In this document: in pieces, positions 7,232 through 13,064 of the stretch
Layout of the letters: each line of letters begins with the position of its first letter
Numbering within the stretch: position 1 is the stretch's first letter
Notes under the pieces: generated by a model
Told to the model about the DNA's origin: nothing
The model's database searches: none
What the model saw: the letters and a program-made list of their open reading frames with translations, nothing else
Program-made: the position numbers and the translations under genes
From: CAIRYW01 sp964555825
GTDB taxonomy: Bacteria > Patescibacteriota > Minisyncoccia > Phycocordibacterales > CAIRYW01
Assembly (NCBI GenBank): GCA_964555825.1
Contig: CAZKTY010000021.1
Location: 1-13,102, forward strand
Length of the DNA stretch: 13,102 nucleotides
Direction: 5' to 3'

Positions 7232-8470
7232 ATGAATATTTCGATCATAAAAGAAAAAAAATTACCGGATTCCCCTGGGGTATATTTTTTCTTAGATAAA
7301 AATAAAAAGCCGATATATATTGGCAAAGCAACGTCTCTTCGAGACAGAACTAAGAGTTATTTTTCTAAAGATCTGATATCAACAAGAGGAGCTCTTTTAG
7401 TAAAAATGATCGAGGAAGCTAAATTCATCGATTTTACAAAGACTGATTCAGTGCTAGAAGCATTGCTTTTGGAAGCAGATCTTATAAAAAAGTTTAGACC
7501 CATATATAACACAAAAGAAAAAGATGATAAAAGCTTTAACTGTATTGTCATCACAAAAGAAGATTTCCCTAGAATACTAATAATTCGCAAAAAAGATATT
7601 GATTTTGATTCTCTGTCGGCTAATGGCAATAAAATATCATCTGTATATGGTCCATATCCGAATGGTTCTCAGTTTAAAGAGGCTTTGAAGATAATTCGTA
7701 GAATATTCCCATGGAGAGATGAGAAATGCAAAATGAAAGGCAAGCCCTGTTTTAATTATTCTATTGGTCTTTGTCCTGGCATGTGTGCTGGAAAAATATC
7801 AAAGACAGAATATGCAAAGACATTAAAATACTTAAAAGTTATTTTTTCTGGCAATACAAAAAAACTTGTTGGTGATCTTGAGAAAGATATGGATCGTTTT
7901 GCAAAATCAGAAGAATTTGAAAAGGCATCAGAGATCAAAAATAAAATATATGCTCTCAAACATATCAATGATGTCTCTCTCATAAAATCTGATTATCTTA
8001 AAACAAATTATTCTGATCTTTCATTCAGAATTGAGTCATATGACATAGCTCATATGTCTGGAGAAAATATGGTGGGAGTGATGACTGTACTAAAAGATGG
8101 AGAACCTGATAGATCTTCTTATAGAAAATTCAATATTAGATCTGTAAAAGGGTCAAATGACACAGCTTCTTTAAAAGAGATAATCTCACGCAGATTCAAT
8201 CATCCAGAATGGACTTATCCAGAGCTTATTGTTATTGATGGAGGTATTGCCCAGAAAAATGCAGCGGAAAGTATCTTAAATGGACTAAGGATCACTATAC
8301 CAGTTGTCTCTGTAGTCAAAGATGAGACTCATAAAGCAAGAGAGATACTGGGAGACAAGGATCTAATATCCAAATATAATAAAGATATAATCTTAGCTAA
8401 CAGTGAAGCTCATAGATTTGCAATTGCTTTTCACAAAAAAAAGCGAGGGAAGTCATTTCTGAACTTTTAA
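7232..8470 (+). CDS. uvrC: Shortened excinuclease ABC subunit C (UvrC) without HhH domain
   Basis: Dual-incision nuclease of nucleotide excision repair. The GIY-YIG domain (3' incision) has GVY 16-18, YIGKA 29-33, R37, E81 and N93. Four cysteines (166, 173, 181, 185) match the cluster reported to hold an Fe-S centre in E. coli UvrC. A UVR motif lies at about 213-247 for pairing with UvrB. The RNase H-like domain (5' incision) keeps its three acids/His, D271 in YDIAH, D336 in VIDGG and H394 in EAHRFAI, with spacing (65 and 58) close to that in Thermotoga UvrC. The protein ends 18 residues after H394, exactly where other UvrCs continue into tandem HhH motifs. It has 412 residues against roughly 550-610 in well-studied UvrCs. 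The UVR-to-D271 gap is also only about 24 residues, so over 100 residues are missing there too. Start ATG 7232 is 4 nt after the uvrA stop. Confidence 0.93.
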   Translation: MNISIIKEKKLPDSPGVYFFLDKNKKPIYIGKATSLRDRTKSYFSKDLISTRGALLVKMIEEAKFIDFTKTDSVLEALLLEADLIKKFRPIYNTKEKDDKSFNCIVITKEDFPRILIIRKKDIDFDSLSANGNKISSVYGPYPNGSQFKEALKIIRRIFPWRDEKCKMKGKPCFNYSIGLCPGMCAGKISKTEYAKTLKYLKVIFSGNTKKLVGDLEKDMDRFAKSEEFEKASEIKNKIYALKHINDVSLIKSDYLKTNYSDLSFRIESYDIAHMSGENMVGVMTVLKDGEPDRSSYRKFNIRSVKGSNDTASLKEIISRRFNHPEWTYPELIVIDGGIAQKNAAESILNGLRITIPVVSVVKDETHKAREILGDKDLISKYNKDIILANSEAHRFAIAFHKKKRGKSFLNF

Positions 8471-8500
8471 TATTTTGGTTTTAAAAGTAAAAGGTATAAA
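8463..8500 (+). promoter_or_regulatory. Candidate promoter and AT hairpin before ddl
   Basis: ACTTTTAA at 8463-8470 and TTAAAAGT at 8481-8488 form an 8-bp AT-only dyad across the uvrC stop, with no T-run after it. TATAAA at 8495-8500 is a plausible -10. The nearest -35-like TTGGTT (8475-8480) leaves only 14 nt of spacer. If the -10 is real, the leader before ATG 8510 is only a few nucleotides. An ATG-TAG start-stop pair at 8503-8508 immediately precedes the ddl start. Confidence 0.35.
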
Positions 8501-8509
8501 CTATGTAGT

Positions 8510-9481
8510 ATGAAAAAAAGAGTTGCAGTATTAAGAGGTGGTCCTTCAACAGAGCATGAGGTCTCTCTTAAGACTGGAGCAAGCGTCCTAAAAAATCTTC
8601 CAGAAAAGTATGAGGCAATAGATGTTTATATTGATCCTGATGGTGTATGGAATGTTAAAGGTGTTCCTTTTAACCCACACGACATAAGTAAGATCGCTGA
8701 TGTTGTTTTCAATGCAATGCATGGTCAGTATGGAGAAGACGGCACTGTTCAGAGAATTCTTGAATCTATCGGGATCCCATTCACAGGTTCTAAAGCTTTA
8801 GCTTCAGCTGTGGGAATGAACAAAGCTCTTGCTAAGGATTTCTTTAAGAAGCATGGACTAAAGACCCCATACCATAAGGTCTACAATAAAAAAGATTATC
8901 ATCCAGGTCTTGCAGCAGAGATATTCAGAACCTTTCCTCAGCCTTCAGTTATTAAGCCAGTAAAAGGAGGATCTTCTGTTGGAACATCAAAAGTATATAA
9001 GATCTCAGAAATTGATGAGGGTTTGAAAAAAGCTTTTGAAAGCGATGATGAAGCAATAATCGAAGAATTCATAAAAGGAAAAGAAGGAACCTGTGGAGTA
9101 CTAGATGATTTTAGAGGTAAAGAAACATATTCTCTTTTGCCGATTGAGATCGTACCTAAGGCCAATCAAAATTTCTTTGATTATGAATCAAAATACAGCA
9201 GCACTGAAGGTGCAGATGAGATCTGTCCAGGAAATTTCAAAAGGGAAGAAAGTGAAGAGATCCAGAAGATGGCAGCTTTGGCACATAAAGCGATCGGTGC
9301 AAGGCATTACTCAAGATCAGATTTTATTATCACTCCAAGAAGAGGAATATTCATACTTGAAATAAATACACTACCTGGTCTTACAGAAGCATCTCTTCTT
9401 CCAAAAGCAATAAACTCCGTTGGTTCATCATTTCCTGAACTCTTAGAACATCTTGTTGAGCTTGCTCTTGTAGGGAAATAA
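8510..9481 (+). CDS. ddl: D-alanine--D-alanine ligase
   Basis: ATP-grasp enzyme joining two D-Ala for the peptidoglycan precursor pentapeptide. It has 323 residues, close to family length. N-terminal GGPSTEHEVS contains E15, equivalent to E15 of DdlB. NAMHGQYGEDGTVQ lies at 68-81 and IPFTGS at 89-94. The ATP-grasp lysine and serine loop is IKPVKGGSSVGTS at 148-160, the EAKY-like ESKY is at 226-229, and SRSDF at 268-272 holds R269 and D271. Metal ligands are E284 and N286 in EINTLPGLTEASLL, with S295 and L296 matching the S-L pair that binds the second D-Ala. Several positions are unusual (RHYSRSDF, NTLPGLTEAS in place of NTSPGMTSHS), but all catalytic residues are present and nothing suggests a D-Lac or D-Ser specificity switch. 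The gene lies 39 nt after uvrC with its own weak promoter. Confidence 0.93.
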   Translation: MKKRVAVLRGGPSTEHEVSLKTGASVLKNLPEKYEAIDVYIDPDGVWNVKGVPFNPHDISKIADVVFNAMHGQYGEDGTVQRILESIGIPFTGSKALASAVGMNKALAKDFFKKHGLKTPYHKVYNKKDYHPGLAAEIFRTFPQPSVIKPVKGGSSVGTSKVYKISEIDEGLKKAFESDDEAIIEEFIKGKEGTCGVLDDFRGKETYSLLPIEIVPKANQNFFDYESKYSSTEGADEICPGNFKREESEEIQKMAALAHKAIGARHYSRSDFIITPRRGIFILEINTLPGLTEASLLPKAINSVGSSFPELLEHLVELALVGK

Positions 9482-9495
9482 TCTTCTATAGATGT

Positions 9496-9548
9496 TATTT
9501 TAAAATAGTTGACATATCTAATATTTTGTGTAAATCTATTTTTAGATT
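9496..9548 (+). promoter_or_regulatory. Promoter flanked by dyads for the GC-rich duplicated-domain gene
   Basis: A consensus -35 TTGACA stands at 9509-9514. The best -10 at proper spacing (16 nt) is weak, TAAATC at 9531-9536. A 12-nt perfect palindrome TATTTTAAAATA (9496-9507) abuts the -35. AATCTA-TTTT-TAGATT (9533-9548) overlaps the -10 and the predicted start. A strong -35 with a poor -10 between two dyads is the layout of a regulated promoter; the regulator is unknown. Confidence 0.45.
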
Positions 9549-9556
9549 GAATTTTT

Positions 9557-9616
9557 CTCTGTTCTCTAAAATAACCAAAATTCAGAAATTCAATGGCTGT
9601 ATAAGCCAGAACAGAG
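9557..9616 (+). promoter_or_regulatory. Structured leader upstream of the duplicated-domain gene
   Basis: CTCTGTTCT at 9557-9565 and AGAACAGAG at 9608-9616 are a perfect 9-bp inverted repeat. Inside it, TGGCT (9594-9598) and AGCCA (9604-9608) close a small hairpin that shares its last base with the outer arm. The two pairings could be stacked or compete. It matches no riboswitch class I recognise. The coding ATG follows at 9639 without a Shine-Dalgarno site. Confidence 0.45.
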
Positions 9617-9638
9617 TTTTAACCAGCTAAATAACGTT

Positions 9639-10151
9639 ATGAAAATTAGAGTAGTTAAACTTGGGATACCGTGTCGTGACAAAGCCACTGGCTTGCAAGG
9701 AATGCTCACTCACTGGCTCTGTAATATGGGCAAAGTAGTTACATACCTTTTTCAGCCAAAAGGGCTCAATGCGGACGGTGGCCCTGTGGACAAGATCGCC
9801 ATGGAACTTGAACGCCTTGAGGTCACTGGAGCAATGTTTGAGGAAGTTGAAATACCTTTCGAGATCCTCGGCACTGAGATCTATGACAAAGCGAGCGGAT
9901 TCAAGGGCATGGCAGTCGCTTTCGTTCGACACATCAACGGCTGCTTCCACGTACAGATCCAGCCTTCTGGGGTCCTGAAAAAAACCAACTCTCCGATCCC
10001 AAAAGAGGACTTTGACCTCCGTCAGTGTGCCGGCAAGAAAATAACCCAGCTTAGCAAGGCAGAACTTGCTAAGAGCCAAAGGGAAAATCCTTCGCCTACA
10101 GGGGATAAATTCAGCGGATCATTTCTTCGGACAGCAGGTTTTCCTAAGTAG
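9639..10151 (+). CDS. Protein of two tandem small phage-like DK-[ST]-G domains, GC-rich
   Basis: Function unknown; 170 residues, soluble, no signal peptide. Two copies of one domain are visible with an offset of 69 residues. Copy 1 is about 6-62: LGIPCRDKATGLQGM, then FQPKGLNADG, then LERLEV. Copy 2 is about 75-131: LGTEIYDKASGFKGM, then HINGCFHVQIQP. The shared pattern is LG-x4-DK-[AT/AS]-G-[LF]-x-GM-x17-QP. From memory it resembles short single-domain hypothetical proteins (D-K-x-T-G-F-x-G ... G-C-x-x-Y ... Q-P) found in phages and prophages. A low-complexity tail (132-170) follows. Two sampled 60-nt blocks are 50-53% G+C, against 33% in a sampled ddl block, and most arginines are CGN where neighbours use AGA. 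Together with its own promoter, structured leader and terminator, this suggests a horizontally acquired single-gene unit. An open frame on the opposite strand (9627-10079) looks like a by-product of base composition. Confidence 0.75.
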   Translation: MKIRVVKLGIPCRDKATGLQGMLTHWLCNMGKVVTYLFQPKGLNADGGPVDKIAMELERLEVTGAMFEEVEIPFEILGTEIYDKASGFKGMAVAFVRHINGCFHVQIQPSGVLKKTNSPIPKEDFDLRQCAGKKITQLSKAELAKSQRENPSPTGDKFSGSFLRTAGFPK

Positions 10152-10173
10152 TATTGAATGACTGTAATATAAC

Positions 10174-10202
10174 AACCGTCCTAAAAAGGCGGTTATTTTT
10201 TT
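10174..10202 (+). terminator. Intrinsic terminator after the duplicated-domain gene
   Basis: AACCG-T-CC (10174-10181) pairs with GG-CGGTT (10188-10194) around a TAAAAA loop with one bulged T, giving 7 base pairs. A run of seven T follows at 10196-10202. It lies 22 nt after the stop codon. Confidence 0.82.
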
Positions 10203-10220
10203 ATTATCTATCTTTAGACC

Positions 10221-10248
10221 TTGCGATTTCGGATAAATAAGTTAAAAT
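10221..10248 (+). promoter_or_regulatory. Promoter for tRNA-Ala
   Basis: TTGCGA at 10221-10226, a 16-nt spacer and TAAAAT at 10243-10248. The predicted start near 10255 gives a leader of about 47 nt before the mature tRNA at 10302. Confidence 0.55.
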
Positions 10249-10301
10249 GTTTGTGTTTAGGTAGTTTTTAGTGCAATTTTGCCTCAAAATATCCTAATTT
10301 T

Positions 10302-10374
10302 GGGCCCATAGCTCATCTGGTAGAGCGCCTCATTTGCACTGAGGAGGTGAGCGGTTCGAGTCCGCTTGGGTCCA
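10302..10374 (+). tRNA. tRNA-Ala (anticodon UGC)
   Basis: A full cloverleaf of 73 nt. Acceptor GGGCCCA pairs with TGGGTCC and includes the G3-U70 wobble, the identity element for alanyl-tRNA synthetase. The D arm is GCTC/GAGC with loop ATCTGGTA. The anticodon stem is CCTCA/TGAGG with loop TTTGCAC, anticodon TGC at 10335-10337. The T arm is AGCGG/CCGCT with loop TTCGAGT. The discriminator is A. The 3' CCA is not encoded, so a CCA-adding enzyme is needed. Confidence 0.97.
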
Positions 10375-10425
10375 CTCTAGAATAAACCTATCTTGATTTA
10401 CTTATGTTAGATTAATTTCAAAAAG

Positions 10426-10449
10426 AGTAAAAACTTCTCAGTTTTTACT
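10426..10449 (+). terminator. Hairpin downstream of tRNA-Ala, possible terminator
   Basis: AGTAAAAAC (10426-10434) and GTTTTTACT (10441-10449) form a 9-bp stem with a TTCTCA loop. The following tract, TGCCTTTTC, is only a poor U-run. The right arm touches the -35-like TTGCCT of the next promoter, so the dyad could also act on that promoter. Confidence 0.45.
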
Positions 10450-10476
10450 TGCCTTTTCAAAAAACATTTATATACT
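10449..10476 (+). promoter_or_regulatory. Promoter for the acidic microprotein gene
   Basis: TTGCCT at 10449-10454, a 16-nt spacer and TATACT at 10471-10476. The predicted start near 10483 leaves a leader of about 22 nt before ATG 10506. Confidence 0.6.
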
Positions 10477-10505
10477 GTTCTAATTATTTTTAATTAGTAA
10501 AAAAC

Positions 10506-10637
10506 ATGTCAGAAGATATATACATTATTGCAAAAGAAAATGATCTAAGTTTCGATGAAGCAATGGAAATTCAGGAAATGGTAGATGAAAAGGGAATGGA
10601 AGCAGATGAAGCTTTTGAGGTCTGGCAAGATCAATAG
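10506..10637 (+). CDS. Acidic 43-residue microprotein with an internal 17-residue repeat
   Basis: Not recognised. The reading frame runs ATG 10506 to TAG 10637 and is preceded by a plausible promoter. Residues 9-23 (AKENDLSFDEAMEIQ) align with 26-40 (VDEKGMEADEAFEVW) at an offset of 17, sharing E at position 3, L/M at position 6, D-E-A at 9-11 and E-[IV] at 13-14. Each half looks like a helix preceded by a turn, so a helical hairpin is likely. There are fifteen Asp/Glu against two Lys, a net charge of about -13. No membrane segment or cysteine. The regular repeat, clean frame and promoter favour a real gene. It precedes an extremely basic 19-residue protein. It might be a DNA mimic, a small-protein partner or a ribosome/RNA polymerase accessory protein, but nothing in the sequence decides this. 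Confidence 0.65.
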   Translation: MSEDIYIIAKENDLSFDEAMEIQEMVDEKGMEADEAFEVWQDQ

Positions 10638-10675
10638 TTTTTATTTTAAAGTTGTCTCTTTAAAATATAATTACG

Positions 10676-10684
10676 TGATATAAT
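10676..10684 (+). promoter_or_regulatory. Extended -10 promoter for the basic microprotein gene
   Basis: TGATATAAT, with TATAAT at 10679-10684 and TG at 10676-10677. This is the same 9-mer as the FKBP promoter at 597-605. A TTGTCT lies at 10652-10657 with a 21-nt spacing, also matching the FKBP arrangement. Confidence 0.6.
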
Positions 10685-10714
10685 TTGTACATTAGAAGAA
10701 TAATTTCAAACACT

Positions 10715-10774
10715 ATGGCAAAAGGAGAATCACATAAGAAAGAGAAAAAGAAGCCAAAGAAAGCTGGTAAATAA
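10715..10774 (+). CDS. Tiny lysine-rich protein, 19 residues
   Basis: Reads MAKGESHKKEKKKPKKAGK and stops at TAA 10772-10774. Nine of 19 residues are lysine, and net charge is about +7. From memory, very short proteins of the M-x-KG-x3-KKE-x-KKPKK type recur in many bacterial genomes as unannotated or hypothetical proteins; no function is known to me. Support here comes from the promoter at 10676-10684, about 30 nt upstream, and the strong terminator directly after the stop. Together they form a complete transcription unit around this frame. Such a charge suggests nucleic-acid or ribosome contact, which is inference. Confidence 0.68.
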   Translation: MAKGESHKKEKKKPKKAGK

Positions 10775-10779
10775 TCTCT

Positions 10780-10813
10780 TAAAAAACACTCACATAAAAA
10801 TGAGTGTTTTTTA
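10780..10813. terminator. Bidirectional intrinsic terminator
   Basis: TAAAAAACACTCA (10780-10792) and TGAGTGTTTTTTA (10801-10813) form a 13-bp stem with an 8-nt loop. The T-run on the right serves the plus strand. The A-run on the left serves the convergent minus-strand phosphoesterase gene, which stops at 10834. Confidence 0.9.
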
Positions 10814-10833
10814 TTTAAATTGATATCTATAAT

Positions 10834-11658
10834 TTAAACTGTTTTCCAGCCTTCTTCACTATTCTTAAAATTTTGAGTTGATCTTAATACGAACTCTGGA
10901 CTTAATTCCTCACCTACATAATTTTCTACTCTTATAAAAGGTCTTTTGATCTTTAATACATTAAATGAGACGGGTTCACTTCTTGTACGGCTGGAAGTCG
11001 CAGTTCCTGCTTGTATTATCAGTCCTCCGTAATTCTTGATCTTGTAACGTTTTTTAGTATCTCCGATATGAGTTAAATGTAAGTGTCCTGATAAAAATAC
11101 ATCAACTTTTTTATCAGAAAAATGCTTCATTGCAGACTTCGAATGAGCAACTACTTTATGAGTATGTTTTTTTATGGTCTTTGCACTATGAGGCAGGTCG
11201 AAAGGATGATGACAAACTACTATCTTGATCAATTTAGGATCGAGACTATCAAGTATGTTTGCTGTTGTACGGATCTGTTTTTTACTTATCCTTCCTGAAG
11301 TGATCGTATATCTTCTTACAGAATTGATGCCAACTACGGCAATATTTTCATCGCAATAAAAAGGAGCTAGATCAGAAGATATGAACTTAGTATATTTCTT
11401 AAAAGGAGAGACAAATCTCTGATAAATATTGAAAAGTGGAATGTCGTGATTTCCTGGCACAACAAAGACAGGATATTTTAATTTCCCTAAGAATTTCTTT
11501 GCTGCTTTATATTCTTTTTCTGTTGCGCGCTGAGTAAAATCGCCAGACACTACTATCAGGTCTGGCTTTATTTTAGATATCTGGTCAATTAATGGATTTA
11601 TCCTTTTTGTGTCTACTTTTCCAAAATGCAGATCTGAAAGATGGATCACTGTCTTCAT
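10834..11658 (-). CDS. Calcineurin-like metallophosphoesterase
   Basis: Binuclear-metal phosphoesterase, most like the class III cyclic nucleotide phosphodiesterase/CpdA group, but the substrate cannot be read from sequence. 274 residues. Metal and catalytic residues are complete: D9 and H11 in LSDLHFG, D40 in SGDFTQR, N70-H71 in GNHD, H150 in VCHHPF, and H192 and H194 in SGHLHLTH. GTATSSRTR at 218-226 matches the region that closes the fold. No signal peptide or membrane helix, so it is cytoplasmic. The start at ATG 11656-11658 (minus strand) puts the SDLHF motif at the usual distance. It is divergent from the VanY-like gene across a 79-nt shared promoter region and convergent with the microproteins. 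No Shine-Dalgarno site is visible. Confidence 0.9.
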   Translation of the reverse strand: MKTVIHLSDLHFGKVDTKRINPLIDQISKIKPDLIVVSGDFTQRATEKEYKAAKKFLGKLKYPVFVVPGNHDIPLFNIYQRFVSPFKKYTKFISSDLAPFYCDENIAVVGINSVRRYTITSGRISKKQIRTTANILDSLDPKLIKIVVCHHPFDLPHSAKTIKKHTHKVVAHSKSAMKHFSDKKVDVFLSGHLHLTHIGDTKKRYKIKNYGGLIIQAGTATSSRTRSEPVSFNVLKIKRPFIRVENYVGEELSPEFVLRSTQNFKNSEEGWKTV

Positions 11659-11722
11659 GTACTGTTGATGGCTAAATTTTTAATGCTATTTATGCTGCTA
11701 GTTAATTGTAACATGAGAACCA

Positions 11723-11731
11723 TGATAGAAT
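11723..11731 (+). promoter_or_regulatory. Extended -10 promoter of the VanY-like gene, probably leaderless
   Basis: TGATAGAAT, with TAGAAT at 11726-11731 and TG at 11723-11724. The expected start point, about 7 nt after the -10, is 11738, which is the A of the ATG. A -35-like TTGTAA at 11706-11711 is only 14 nt away. Its complement TTACAA might serve the divergent phosphoesterase promoter, for which no clear -10 is seen. Confidence 0.55.
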
Positions 11732-11737
11732 TTAAAT

Positions 11738-12631
11738 ATGAATACAGACTTTTTAAAAAGGTTTGCAAAAGAGAAACTACTAAAGATCATATTTTTGCTG
11801 GTCTTGATCTCTGCTGTTGTTGGATATGCTGAATACAGGAATTACCAGCTTTCAAGTCAGTTAAAACAAGTTTCAACTGATCTACAGTCAAAGATAGACT
11901 CAATTCAGAAGAGTTTAGCTGATGTTCAAAATCAAAATTCAATACTAGATAGCGCAGCTCAAGCTGTCCAAAATAGCAGTGCTGTTTATTCGGAACAAGC
12001 AGGAAAGATATCTGATGTTGCTGGTACTTTACTTAGATTAAGCAAAGTTGATACCCAGCTCCTCCAAAAATATTCCAAAGTATATTTTTTGAATGAGAAT
12101 TACAAACCCGCTTCGCTCACAAATGTTGATTCATCTTTTCTTTACAATAAGAATAGTGCCCTTCAGATAAATACACAGATCTCTTCATATCTGATGAGAT
12201 TGTTAGCTGATCAGCAGTCAGCAGGACTCAACTTACAAGTTATCTCCGCCTATAGGTCATTCGGAACTCAATCACTTTTGAAATCAAGTTATAAAGTTAC
12301 CTACGGAGCAGGAACTGCAAATTCATTCTCTGCTGATCAAGGATATTCGGAACATCAACTAGGAACGGCTTTGGATTTTACTACACCAGTAGTAAAAGAT
12401 ACCTTTAATAAATTTGATCAGACTCCAGAATATAATTGGCTGACAAGTAATGCATACAAATATGGATTTATCTTGTCGTATCCAAAAAGTAATGCCTATT
12501 ACGAATACGAACCTTGGCACTGGAGGTTTGTAGGAGTTGATCTTGCAACTAGGCTTCACAGTGAGGGTAAAAATTTTTATGACTTGGATCAGAACACTAT
12601 TAATGATTATCTAAGTGTAATGTTTGATTAA
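11738..12631 (+). CDS. Membrane-anchored VanY-type D-alanyl-D-alanine carboxypeptidase
   Basis: Zinc peptidase of the M15B family, predicted to remove the terminal D-Ala from peptidoglycan peptides outside the membrane. 297 residues. A short N-terminus with several lysines, a single membrane helix at about 14-31, a predicted coiled coil at about 36-100 (heptad-like SSQLKQVSTDLQSKIDSIQ), then the peptidase domain at about 140-275. Motifs: SAYRSFGTQ at 170-178, S204-x-H206-x2-G-x-A-x-D213 in GYSEHQLGTALDF (zinc ligands H206 and D213), and EPWHWRFVG at 258-266 with catalytic E258 and zinc ligand H261. The stalk may hold the catalytic domain away from the membrane or dimerise it. The ddl gene 2.3 kb upstream makes the substrate bond. 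A YgjP-like metallopeptidase follows after 12 nt, probably in the same transcript. Confidence 0.92.
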   Translation: MNTDFLKRFAKEKLLKIIFLLVLISAVVGYAEYRNYQLSSQLKQVSTDLQSKIDSIQKSLADVQNQNSILDSAAQAVQNSSAVYSEQAGKISDVAGTLLRLSKVDTQLLQKYSKVYFLNENYKPASLTNVDSSFLYNKNSALQINTQISSYLMRLLADQQSAGLNLQVISAYRSFGTQSLLKSSYKVTYGAGTANSFSADQGYSEHQLGTALDFTTPVVKDTFNKFDQTPEYNWLTSNAYKYGFILSYPKSNAYYEYEPWHWRFVGVDLATRLHSEGKNFYDLDQNTINDYLSVMFD

Positions 12632-12643
12632 TTTTGATTGAAA

Positions 12644-13036
12644 ATGATCAGATGGTTCAGAATAGTAAGAAAAAGGAGGAAGTCTCGTTCAAAGAATATT
12701 AAAGGGAAAAAAGAATTGATCCTTTACAAGGAAAAGGCTTTAGAACTTGTGATCGATCGTCTTGAATATTTCAATCAATTTTACGATCTAAAATATGGAT
12801 CTGTAAAAATAAAAGCTCAAAGAACAAGGTGGGGAAGTTGTTCTAGTAAAGGAAACCTAAATTTTAGCTACAAAATATTCTTATTGCCTCATTATTTGGC
12901 AGATTATCTTGTTGTTCATGAGCTTTGTCATATTAAGGAGTTCAATCACTCCCAAAGATTTTGGGATCAAGTAGCGATGACAATTCCGGATTTTGCGCAA
13001 AAAAGGATGGAACTGAAGAAAATAAGATTGGATTGA
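12644..13036 (+). CDS. YgjP-like (DUF45) zinc metallopeptidase family protein, short form
   Basis: Belongs to the YgjP/SprT-related group with a gluzincin-like active site; substrates are unknown. From ATG 12644 it has 130 residues, well below the roughly 230-240 of typical DUF45 proteins, because the N-terminal half is missing and replaced by a strongly basic leader (RWFRIVRKRRKSRSK). The conserved core is present: QRTRWGSCSSKGNLNF at 59-74, LLPHYLADYLVVHELCHIKE with HELCH at 92-96 (H92, E93, H96), and NHSQRFWDQV at 101-110 with H102 as the likely third ligand. An in-frame TTG at 12638 would add only two residues; ATG is preferred. It lies 12 nt after the VanY-like gene and is probably co-transcribed with it. 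It ends with TGA, showing that TGA is a stop in this genome. The basic N-terminus may bind nucleic acid, but that is a guess. Confidence 0.87.
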   Translation: MIRWFRIVRKRRKSRSKNIKGKKELILYKEKALELVIDRLEYFNQFYDLKYGSVKIKAQRTRWGSCSSKGNLNFSYKIFLLPHYLADYLVVHELCHIKEFNHSQRFWDQVAMTIPDFAQKRMELKKIRLD

Positions 13037-13048
13037 AATTTATTCTAG

Positions 13049-13057
13049 TGGTAGAAT
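13049..13057 (+). promoter_or_regulatory. Extended -10 promoter, probably leaderless, at the right edge
   Basis: TGGTAGAAT, with TAGAAT at 13052-13057 and TG at 13049-13050. A TTGGAT at 13028-13033 gives an 18-nt spacer. The expected start near 13064-13065 coincides with the ATG at 13065. Confidence 0.5.
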
Positions 13058-13064
13058 ATTACAT

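Noticed and set aside
8463..8488. Terminator between uvrC and ddl
   Set aside because: The dyad is AT-only, overlaps the uvrC stop and is not followed by a T-run in the plus direction.
9627..10079. 150-codon open frame on the minus strand opposite the GC-rich gene
   Set aside because: The plus-strand frame has a visible domain duplication, a promoter and a terminator in the right orientation. The minus frame has no recognisable motif and starts inside the terminator side; it is a composition effect.
10302..10374. tRNA-Ala as integration (att) site for the GC-rich gene next to it
   Set aside because: No second copy of the tRNA 3' end or other direct repeat was seen around 9480-10300, and there is no integrase in the window.
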